This document shows, piece after piece, positions 16,951-24,039 of a stretch of 32,743 nucleotides of DNA; positions within the stretch are counted from its first letter, which is position 1, and each line of letters begins with the position of its first letter. The position numbers and the translations under genes were made by a program. The notes beneath the pieces were generated by a model that did no database searches, was not told the origin of the DNA, and saw only the letters and a program-made list of their open reading frames with translations. The stretch covers positions 1 to 32,743 of the forward strand of contig SKQC01000303.1 in assembly GCA_007119175.1 (NCBI GenBank), given 5' to 3'. Origin of the DNA: Myxococcales bacterium. GTDB lineage: Bacteria; Myxococcota_A; Bradymonadia; Bradymonadales; Bradymonadaceae.

Positions 16951-18153
16951 TCAGGCTTCATTCAACGCCGCCCGCACCGCGTCGACGACCTTGCCGACCA
17001 GGATGACGCCTTTAAAAAAGATGAGCTGTGCCGGCGTCTCCTCAAGCGCTTTGCGGTCGGTCTTTAGCCGCTCACTGACCACCAATACGACGGGGGGATC
17101 GAAGTCCATCTCGTCCAGCCATTGAATGCGACGCCGCAGATACTCGATGCGCCAGAACCCGACGATCTCGAGCCATACCTCGTCTCCATCCTCGGTCTGA
17201 ATTGCGTAGTCGGTGATCAACACCTCGTTATTGCTCAACTCCACCACACCGCCGCGCCGCTCGAGCTTCCAGCCCTCCGGCGCTTTTTCCTCAAAGCGCT
17301 GCTCAAACCACTCTTCCTCCTCGGCGATCCACTGTCCGCGGGCTCGTCGCGCCGTCTTTAGCCCCTGCTCCTCATCGAGTTCGAATAAATAGCTCTTTGA
17401 GTCCCACTCTATCTCGGCATCCACCTTCCAACCCGATAGATGCAACAGCGCAGGTAAAAATTTCGCCATCTGCACGCCGTATTTGCGGCCGCGCTTAAAG
17501 ATACTCTCCGGGCCCTCGATGGCGATGATATATCCCCCGTCCTCGCGCCGCGTTCGATGCATCAGGCGATGAAATTTCAGCATCTGAAATAAAAGCCTCA
17601 ATTTATTCGAGTCCTGAGCCTCGAGGCGAATTGTCATCTTCCGCGCTCGATACAGCACGGCCTGCGCCAGGGCCACATTATATCGGTGCAACAACTCCAA
17701 CGGCTCGAGCGCTTTGAACTCCTCCAATACCTGGCGATCTTCGAGATCGGCATAAAGCCCGACTTCACATCCATGAGCGTCGATTTCCAGCGCCTCAGCG
17801 GCATCGTCCAGGACGGCCTGCCGACCTTCTTCATCGGTGGGATTGCCGGCCGCAACGGCATATTCGAAGACCACTTCGCGGATCTTTTCCGGCTTCAGGG
17901 CCGCGTCGACGCCGAATTCACTGCGATCGTATAAAAGCTTCGCCAGCCCCCGCCAGATCAGAAAATCGGTGCCGTGGCCGATCGCCCGCTCCACTTTTTC
18001 GTCGATGATACCCCGCGGCTTGCCTCGATGGGCCTCGAAAATCTCCACCAGCGCCGTCGCCCGGGCCCTTGCCTCGTCGTCGTCGACGTCCAGATAACGC
18101 GGCGTAATCTTCCCCTTCCGGCGCTTCACCCTCAACAGATCACTGGTAAGCAT
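16951..18153 (-). CDS. Bax1-like DUF790 nuclease, partner of XPB helicase
   Basis: This 400-residue protein is of the DUF790 family, whose archaeal members are Bax1 ('binds archaeal XPB'), a structure-specific endonuclease working with XPB. The N-terminus (MLTSDLLRVKRRKGKITPRYL) is characteristic. A central helical region includes LYRARKMTIRLEAQDSNKLR. The C-terminal part has a restriction-like nuclease core with acidic residues near 315 (LITDYAI) and 329 (WLEIVGFW), followed by PPVVLVVSERL. The start overlaps the helicase stop by 14 bp, so production is probably coupled. Pairing with the upstream XPB-like gene strongly supports the call. Nuclease activity is inferred from the family and the retained acidic residues. 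Confidence 0.85.
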   Translation of the reverse strand: MLTSDLLRVKRRKGKITPRYLDVDDDEARARATALVEIFEAHRGKPRGIIDEKVERAIGHGTDFLIWRGLAKLLYDRSEFGVDAALKPEKIREVVFEYAVAAGNPTDEEGRQAVLDDAAEALEIDAHGCEVGLYADLEDRQVLEEFKALEPLELLHRYNVALAQAVLYRARKMTIRLEAQDSNKLRLLFQMLKFHRLMHRTRREDGGYIIAIEGPESIFKRGRKYGVQMAKFLPALLHLSGWKVDAEIEWDSKSYLFELDEEQGLKTARRARGQWIAEEEEWFEQRFEEKAPEGWKLERRGGVVELSNNEVLITDYAIQTEDGDEVWLEIVGFWRIEYLRRRIQWLDEMDFDPPVVLVVSERLKTDRKALEETPAQLIFFKGVILVGKVVDAVRAALNEA

Positions 18154-19555
18154 CGTGCTCCCTGCGACGGCGGCTGACGTGAGACTCTACGGAGTCGACG
18201 GTGACCAACTCGTAGAGTACGGCCTTTTTGCCCTCGCTGCGTCTTAAGATCCGCCCCAGCCGCTGGACGTGCTCTCTGACACTGCCGGAGCCTGCCAAAA
18301 CGATCGCCATCGACGCCTCCGGGATATCCACGCCCTCATTGAGCACCTTGCTGGTGACCAGAATTCTCAGCTCACCCTCGCGAAATTTTCGCAAAATCTC
18401 GCGGCGCTCCTTAACGCGCGTCTCGTGAGTGATGGCCGGACATAGCGCCTCCTGGCTGATGGCGTAAACCGAGGCGTTGTCATTGGTAAAAATCAGGATT
18501 CGCTCCTCGCGATGGCGATCGAGAAGCTCGTATAAAAGCGCCAATTTCTCATCGTGCACCAGGGCCATTCGCTTTTGGGCGTGATAGGCTTTCAGGGCCC
18601 GCCGTCCCTCGTCGGATCGACTCGTCGCCGCCAGAAACCGCCGCCATCCGTGAAGACCGCCGAGGCGGATATTATTCGACTCCACGAAGCCGCGATAGAT
18701 CCCGCGTTCACGGTCGTATATCTGGCGATCCTCGGCGTTCATCGTCACCTCCAGGGTGCGCACCTCATAATCCGCCAGAATGTCGCCGGAAAGCTCCTTT
18801 ATCGTCTTTCGATATACGATCGGTCCCACCAGATCGTCGAGATCGGCATGGCCCCCGTCGGCGCGCTCCGGCGTCGCCGTCAGGCCTAGTCGAAACGGGG
18901 CGATGCTCTGGCGCGCGCCCTGCCGATAGATCTCGCCCGGCAGATGATGCACTTCATCAAAGATCACCAGCCCGAACCGATCGCCGATCCGATGCATATG
19001 GATTGCCGCCGAGTCATAGGTGGACACCGTAATCGCCTCCACCTCGTGATAGCCGCCGCCGAGCATGCCGATGGGCGCACCGAATGCCTCCTCGAGATTG
19101 CCCACCCACTGAGTCATCAGATCGATGGTGGGAACCACCACCAGTGTTGTGCGCTCTACCTCTTCGATAGCCAGCGTCGCCAGATAGCTCTTGCCGGAAC
19201 CGGTGGGCAGGACGACGACGCCGCGATTCTCCCCGGCAATCCAGGCATCCAACCCCTCGAGCTGATGTTCAAATGGTCGAAAGCGATGCTCAATCTCCAC
19301 CGGATGGGCCTCGTAGTCTCGGGCTGTGTCCTCCACCCGCCAGCCCTGTTTCAATAGCGATCCCAATACCCTGCGGTAGCGAAACGCCGGACATCGCCAG
19401 GCGTCGATGCGCTCATCGAACGACCACCAGCGACCATCAGCCGCCTCCTCGCTGAGTCCCTCGGCAATGATCGTTCCCTCGTCGAAACGCAGCCGAGCCT
19501 CCCCTTTTGGCCTGTCGAACTCGTGGTCGAAAAACCACGTCTTCGTCGTCGCCAT
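18140..19555 (-). CDS. XPB-like superfamily 2 DNA helicase
   Basis: This 471-residue SF2 helicase has a short N-terminal domain (about 1-90) of the XPB damage-recognition type, then two RecA lobes. Walker A is PTGSGKS (117-123), and motif II is DEVH (200-203), as in XPB rather than DEAD/DEAH. Motif III is LGLTATPERADGG, a divergent counterpart of the XPB 'RED' region. Motif V is VLNEGVDIPEA, and motif VI is QRLGRILRRSEGKKAV (about 431). XPB opens DNA around lesions, and with Bax1 it forms a helicase-nuclease in archaea. The ATG at 19555 has GGGA about six nucleotides upstream. ATG 19570 and a TTG/GTG further out are alternatives. Its upstream side faces the Ser/Thr kinase gene across a spacer rich in palindromes. 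Confidence 0.9.
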   Translation of the reverse strand: MATTKTWFFDHEFDRPKGEARLRFDEGTIIAEGLSEEAADGRWWSFDERIDAWRCPAFRYRRVLGSLLKQGWRVEDTARDYEAHPVEIEHRFRPFEHQLEGLDAWIAGENRGVVVLPTGSGKSYLATLAIEEVERTTLVVVPTIDLMTQWVGNLEEAFGAPIGMLGGGYHEVEAITVSTYDSAAIHMHRIGDRFGLVIFDEVHHLPGEIYRQGARQSIAPFRLGLTATPERADGGHADLDDLVGPIVYRKTIKELSGDILADYEVRTLEVTMNAEDRQIYDRERGIYRGFVESNNIRLGGLHGWRRFLAATSRSDEGRRALKAYHAQKRMALVHDEKLALLYELLDRHREERILIFTNDNASVYAISQEALCPAITHETRVKERREILRKFREGELRILVTSKVLNEGVDIPEASMAIVLAGSGSVREHVQRLGRILRRSEGKKAVLYELVTVDSVESHVSRRRREHDAYQ

Positions 19556-19604
19556 AATATCCCGTCGCATTGCCCTTGAAGCGGCGCCCTGAGGCACCGT
19601 CGTG

Positions 19605-19647
19605 ATTGACCTTGTCAATGCCCATTGTTAGCCTTGCCTCCAATGGG
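19605..19647. promoter_or_regulatory. Cluster of CAATG palindromes between divergent genes
   Basis: ATTGAC-ctt-GTCAAT (19605-19619) is a perfect 6-bp inverted repeat. It is followed at once by CCCATTG (19621-19627) paired with CAATGGG (19641-19647) across 13 nt. CAATG (19616-19620) also mirrors CATTG (19623-19627). Four half-sites in 43 bp between the helicase and kinase genes suggest binding of a dimeric regulator. A TTGACA on the minus strand (19618-19613) could serve as a -35 for the helicase, but no good -10 follows. Confidence 0.4.
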
Positions 19648-19699
19648 TTTCCCCGACGTTCGCTGACCATAATGTGACCGCGACGACGAGTCTACCGGC

Positions 19700-21640
19700 G
19701 TGCCACGCCATGGTGCCAGACACATCCTCAAGGAATCCCACGTCTTTGAGGACAATTACCGCATCGTCCGCGAGCTCGGGCGAGGCGGCTTCGGGATCAT
19801 CTATCTGGCCCACCAGATATCGATGGACCGCCCGGTCGCGCTCAAGATCTTAAAACCCGGGGTCTGCGATCTCGACCCGACGGCCCGCAAGCGCTTTTTG
19901 CGGGAGGTCAAGATCATCAGCAAGCTCCGCCATCCCAACTCGGTCACCATCCATGACTTCGGCGAGACTGACGACGGAATCGTCTTTATGGTCCTGGAGT
20001 ACGTCGACGGTGAAACGCTGGATGAACTATTGCAACGCGAGGGCCCTCAGCCGCCGATGCGCGCCCTCGGCCTGACCCGGCAGATCGCGCGAGCCCTCGC
20101 TGAAGCCCACGATCACGGCATCGTCCACCGGGATTTAAAACCGGCCAATATCATGCTCAGCGACCTCGAGGGGGACAGCGACTTTGTCAAAGTCCTGGAT
20201 TTTGGCGTCGCCCGACTGCGTGACTCCGACGTCGATCTCACCAGCGTCGGCGTCCCCGACGGCCAGCGCTCGTTGATGGGCACTCCCCGCTATATGAGTC
20301 CCGAGCAGGTCCGCGGTGAAGAGCTATCAGCGGCATCCGATCTCTATAGTCTGGGGCTTTTATTATACGAGATGCTCTTCGCCACACCGGCCGTGACCGG
20401 CGATGCAGTCCTGGATCTGGTCCGACAACAAAATAGCACCGACCCACTGGCCCTCGACGAATTGGACGGGCTGCCCGCGAGCCTGCAGCAGTTGATACGC
20501 CGGGCCACCTCGAAATCGTTGGAGGCTCGCTTTCAATCGGGCGAAGAGTTCGCCACCGCGATTGACGAGACAGCCCAACAGCTCAGCGCTGCCCCGGGAG
20601 CAGACCCGAGCGCCAGCTCGCAGGAATTTATGGCCTCCAGCGGTCGATTCTCCTCCGTCGGCGCCGTCGCCGCCACCGGCTCCGACGTTGCTGCTGGCCC
20701 CGAGAGTAATGACGGCGGCGATTGGCTCGACAGCGGGTTTTCGAGCGAGGATTTCTCAGAGGATGAGCTCTCCGACGACTTTGCCGCCGAAGACATCTCT
20801 CGCAGCGAGTTTTCCGCCGAGGATTTTGCCGACGACGGCGACGACGTCGAAGCTCTCTTCCCGGATATCGATGACGAAATCGCCGCCCCCGGGCCTCCGG
20901 AGGACGACCCTCCACCGATGGCCGATGATCTGTCTGTTGCACCCGATGCGGCCCCCTCTGAACAAGCCCGGGGACCAACGCTTATCGACGACGCCGACGC
21001 TGGCCCCTCAAATGTGGCTCTCGGTGACGCCATCGCCCGTCAGTCCGCAGACGACACCTCGGCACTCGGATTCGCCCTGATCGTGTTTGGACTCTGTATT
21101 CTGGGAGCCCTTGCGGGAGGTCTCGCCTTCGTCGTATTTCTCGTGATCGGTGCTCTGGTCGGTGAATTTCTCGGTGGTAGCATGAGGGTCATCATCGCCG
21201 CCGGCGTGGCAATTTCGATTCCGGTCTTCGCAGCCCTCAATGAGACACAGGCCCAGAGTCGCTCTCAAAACCCCGACTCCGGCTCGCGGCGACTGGCCAA
21301 AATTTTCGTCGTCACTATTCTGGTCTGCGTCGGGGCTACTGCGATAGCGAGTTTTGCCTTGCCCACTCCCATCATCGACGACCTGCGCGATGATCCGGAC
21401 GGCATCTTCGACGACTCATCACTGCACCGCAGTGTCTCGCTATCTGTGGCCGATATCGTCGAGCAATCGGCTACCGCTGCGGGCCGTTATGATGAGGTAA
21501 CCGATGAGGTCGACGAGGAAATTATCGTCGACTCCCCTTTTGTCGCACCGCCGGAGCCGACCCGTCCGGCCACGCGCGAGGCGTCGACACCGCCCCCGAC
21601 CCGTCCCTCGACGACGGACGATAGCGACGACAACCAATAA
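19700..21640 (+). CDS. Membrane Ser/Thr protein kinase with acidic linker
   Basis: This 646-residue Hanks-type kinase has its catalytic domain at residues 20-290. It shows the Gly loop GRGGFGIIYLA, ATP-binding Lys49, Glu69, catalytic HRDLKPAN (Asp145), DFGVA (Asp167) and the MGTPRYMSPEQ activation-loop end. A ~150-residue Asp/Glu/Ser-rich linker follows, with repeated short S/F-E-D units around 348-380. A cluster of about four transmembrane spans (455-555) and a short Thr/Pro-rich tail complete it. The usual bacterial layout is a single span with an external sensor, so the multi-span end is atypical. GTG 19700 is the first usable start, and no in-frame ATG lies near the kinase domain. The PilZ-like gene follows after 33 nt. 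Substrates are unknown. Confidence 0.88.
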   Translation: MPRHGARHILKESHVFEDNYRIVRELGRGGFGIIYLAHQISMDRPVALKILKPGVCDLDPTARKRFLREVKIISKLRHPNSVTIHDFGETDDGIVFMVLEYVDGETLDELLQREGPQPPMRALGLTRQIARALAEAHDHGIVHRDLKPANIMLSDLEGDSDFVKVLDFGVARLRDSDVDLTSVGVPDGQRSLMGTPRYMSPEQVRGEELSAASDLYSLGLLLYEMLFATPAVTGDAVLDLVRQQNSTDPLALDELDGLPASLQQLIRRATSKSLEARFQSGEEFATAIDETAQQLSAAPGADPSASSQEFMASSGRFSSVGAVAATGSDVAAGPESNDGGDWLDSGFSSEDFSEDELSDDFAAEDISRSEFSAEDFADDGDDVEALFPDIDDEIAAPGPPEDDPPPMADDLSVAPDAAPSEQARGPTLIDDADAGPSNVALGDAIARQSADDTSALGFALIVFGLCILGALAGGLAFVVFLVIGALVGEFLGGSMRVIIAAGVAISIPVFAALNETQAQSRSQNPDSGSRRLAKIFVVTILVCVGATAIASFALPTPIIDDLRDDPDGIFDDSSLHRSVSLSVADIVEQSATAAGRYDEVTDEVDEEIIVDSPFVAPPEPTRPATREASTPPPTRPSTTDDSDDNQ

Positions 21641-21673
21641 CGCATTTTCACCTTTAGTACCGAGGTTTTTGCC

Positions 21674-22576
21674 ATGTCTATCGCCGACCGAGAAGCCCCC
21701 CGCGTCGCCGTCACCCTCGATGTATTTTTACAGACCGTCGACGGCGATGTGCCCTGTGAGACGCGAGACGCCTCCTACGATGGCGTCTTCATCGTTCGCC
21801 AAAAACCTCTTCCCCTTCGAAAGCTGATTCGCTTTCGCACCCGGCTGCCGGAGTCCGGCGACGAACTTCAGATGCTCGGACTGGTCGCCCATACGGTCAA
21901 TCGCACCGACGCCGCCGAAAAGGGCAGTGATCCGGGAATGGGGATCCAGCTTTTTTCCCTCGGCAGCGATACACGCCGACGATGGCGCAAATTCATCGAT
22001 GATCTCTATCAAAAAAACCCCGAGGCCCGCCGCAGCATTGAGGAAAAGCGCCGCCCGAAGATTCGCGTTCGCATCCCCAATCTTCAGATGCTGACCCGCT
22101 TTCGCACCGTCGATCTACCGAAACAAGAGCTATTCGTGCGGACACCCGACCTTCATCCCGAGCAAACCGCCGTGGACTGTGTGGTCACGCACCCGGAGAC
22201 TGGCGACGAATTTGTCCTGGATGCCGAAGTCGTCGACTGCGTTGAGGGCACAGTAAAAGAGCGGGGGTTGCGCCTGCACGTCGAGATCCCCGAAGACCGA
22301 GATAAGCTCGAAGCATTTGTCGGAGGCGAGATCCCCGCCGAATCCGCCCCTCCCGCCGCGCCGCCGCAGGTTCCCGGCGGCGGCACCGAAGAATCGGATA
22401 TCGGCGACGAAGAGAGTTACGCCGAGGAAGATCTCGACGACAAACTGGCAAATGAGCCAGCCGATGAGCCAGCCGATGAGCCATCAGATGAGCCAGCCAA
22501 TGAGCCAGCCGATGCCGAAGCTGAAGCGCAGGAGGCCGACTCCAATGACGACACCGACGACGAGGCATCTTCATGA
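21674..22576 (+). CDS. PilZ-like domain protein with repetitive acidic tail
   Basis: This 300-residue soluble protein appears to have two PilZ-like beta-barrel domains (about 8-110 and 122-215). The first contains RVAVTLDVFL, then DASYDGVFI in place of the DxSxxG c-di-GMP motif. The second starts at RRPKIRVRIPNL. The RxxxR motif is incomplete in both, so c-di-GMP binding is uncertain. This resembles PilZ paralogues common in myxobacteria. The C-terminal ~80 residues are low-complexity, with DEPA/NEPA repeats. GAGG lies nine nucleotides before the ATG. The stop overlaps the mpl start as ATGA. Being between a kinase and a murein enzyme suggests a cell-envelope signalling role, which is an inference. 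Confidence 0.65.
   Translation: MSIADREAPRVAVTLDVFLQTVDGDVPCETRDASYDGVFIVRQKPLPLRKLIRFRTRLPESGDELQMLGLVAHTVNRTDAAEKGSDPGMGIQLFSLGSDTRRRWRKFIDDLYQKNPEARRSIEEKRRPKIRVRIPNLQMLTRFRTVDLPKQELFVRTPDLHPEQTAVDCVVTHPETGDEFVLDAEVVDCVEGTVKERGLRLHVEIPEDRDKLEAFVGGEIPAESAPPAAPPQVPGGGTEESDIGDEESYAEEDLDDKLANEPADEPADEPSDEPANEPADAEAEAQEADSNDDTDDEASS
22451..22510 (+). repeat. Five 12-bp tandem repeats inside the PilZ-like gene
   Basis: Five consecutive 12-bp units of the form (a/g)atgagcca(g)cc encode N/D-E-P-A/S. Because the unit is a multiple of three, slippage would change the number of DEPA units without a frameshift. The units are nearly identical, which suggests recent expansion. Confidence 0.85.
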
Positions 22577-24030
22577 CCGCACCACATCGGCGATCCTTTC
22601 CCGATCTGCCGTCCACCATCGAAACCGTCCATATTATCGGCATCTGCGGTAGCGCCATGGGCAGTCTGGCCGCCATGCTCACCGACCGCGGCTACACCGT
22701 ACGCGGCTCCGACGCCAACGCCTACCCGCCGATGAGCACCTGGCTTGAAGAGCGCGGCATCGACATCATGCTCGGCTACGACGAGTCCAATCTGGACTGG
22801 GAGCCCGATGTCGTCATCGTCGGCAACGTCTGTCGCTCCACCTACGCCGACGCCGTGGCCACTCGGGAGCGCGGATTTGCCCATTTAAGCCTTCCGGAAG
22901 CGCTGCGGCATTTTTTCTTCGAGGACCGGCGCCCGCTGGTCATCACCGGCACCCACGGCAAGTCGACAACGACCAGTATGCTCGCCTGGATCATGACTCA
23001 TGCCGGCCGCGACCCGGGCTTTATGCTCGGCGGTATCGCCGGGAATTTCGATTCCAATTATCGACTCGGCAATGGCGATATCTTCGTCATCGAGGGCGAT
23101 GAATACGACACGGCTTATTTCGATAAGGTCCCCAAATTCTGGCACTACGCCCCCTTTCGGGCGACCATCAACAACGTGGAATTCGACCACGCCGATATTT
23201 ACCCCGATATTGAGGCCATTGAAGGCGTTTTTCGACGCTTCGTGGAGCTGATTCCCGACGGCGGCTCTCTATGGGTCAACGGCGATGATCGCCGTGCCCT
23301 TGCCGTCTCCGAGCATGCCGAGGCCCCGCGGCGGACATTCGGCCTCGGCGAGGACAACGACCTGCGCGCCGACCAGGTGGAGCTCGCCGGGCGAAATACC
23401 CGGTTTCGAGTGATTCTGGGCGGTGAAGTACTCGGCACAATCGAGCTTCCCACCATCGGTGAATTCAATATCCGAAACGCATTGGGGGCCATGGCCATCG
23501 CCATGGACGAAGGCCTGAGCTTTGATCAGGTCCGCGTCGCCCTCGCCGAATTTAAGGCCGTTAAGAAGCGACAGGAGTATATCGGCAGCGGCAACGGCGT
23601 CGACGTATATGACGACTTTGCCCATCACCCAACGGCGGTGGCCGCCACACTTCGGGCGATGCGAAACCAATTTCCGGAAAGCCGCCTGTGGGCACTCTTT
23701 GAGGCCACGAGCAATACGTCGAGGCGTCGGGTCTTCCAGGATAAGTATCCGCCGGCCTTCTCCGTTGCCGACCAGGTCATCATATCCAGCCCTCGCGAAA
23801 AGACCGATAACCTCTCAGATAAAGAGCGTATCGACGTCGGCGAACTCTCAGCAGCAATCGGCGATCACGGTCCGACGACGCGTCTGATCCCGGACGTCGA
23901 TGATATCGTCGCCACCGTCGCCGATGAGGCTCAGTCCGGCGATGTCGTCGTCGGACTGTCGGGAGCGTCCTTCGGCGGAATCCATCAGAAGTTAGTCGCC
24001 GCCCTGAAGCAGCGAGACGCCGGGGATTAA
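22573..24030 (+). CDS. mpl: UDP-N-acetylmuramate:L-Ala-gamma-D-Glu-meso-DAP ligase
   Basis: This Mur-ligase enzyme attaches recycled murein tripeptide to UDP-MurNAc, reusing cell-wall peptides in the cytoplasm. The 485-residue protein has the Mpl-specific HIIGICGSAMGSLA start, the P-loop GTHGKSTTTSM (the usual GKTTT has Ser), the Mpl-diagnostic EGDEYDTAYFDKVPKFWHY, the NVEFDHADIY segment and DDFAHHPTAV in the C-terminal domain. These separate it from MurC. The start overlaps the PilZ-like stop by four bases. Presence of mpl implies meso-DAP peptidoglycan and active murein recycling. Confidence 0.94.
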   Translation: MTAPHRRSFPDLPSTIETVHIIGICGSAMGSLAAMLTDRGYTVRGSDANAYPPMSTWLEERGIDIMLGYDESNLDWEPDVVIVGNVCRSTYADAVATRERGFAHLSLPEALRHFFFEDRRPLVITGTHGKSTTTSMLAWIMTHAGRDPGFMLGGIAGNFDSNYRLGNGDIFVIEGDEYDTAYFDKVPKFWHYAPFRATINNVEFDHADIYPDIEAIEGVFRRFVELIPDGGSLWVNGDDRRALAVSEHAEAPRRTFGLGEDNDLRADQVELAGRNTRFRVILGGEVLGTIELPTIGEFNIRNALGAMAIAMDEGLSFDQVRVALAEFKAVKKRQEYIGSGNGVDVYDDFAHHPTAVAATLRAMRNQFPESRLWALFEATSNTSRRRVFQDKYPPAFSVADQVIISSPREKTDNLSDKERIDVGELSAAIGDHGPTTRLIPDVDDIVATVADEAQSGDVVVGLSGASFGGIHQKLVAALKQRDAGD

Positions 24031-24039
24031 GCCTCCTTT

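Noticed and set aside
20533-21033. Ser-rich antisense frame opposite the kinase linker
   Set aside because: It mirrors the repetitive acidic linker of the real gene. The apparent Ser-rich repeats are a product of reading Asp/Glu codons backwards.
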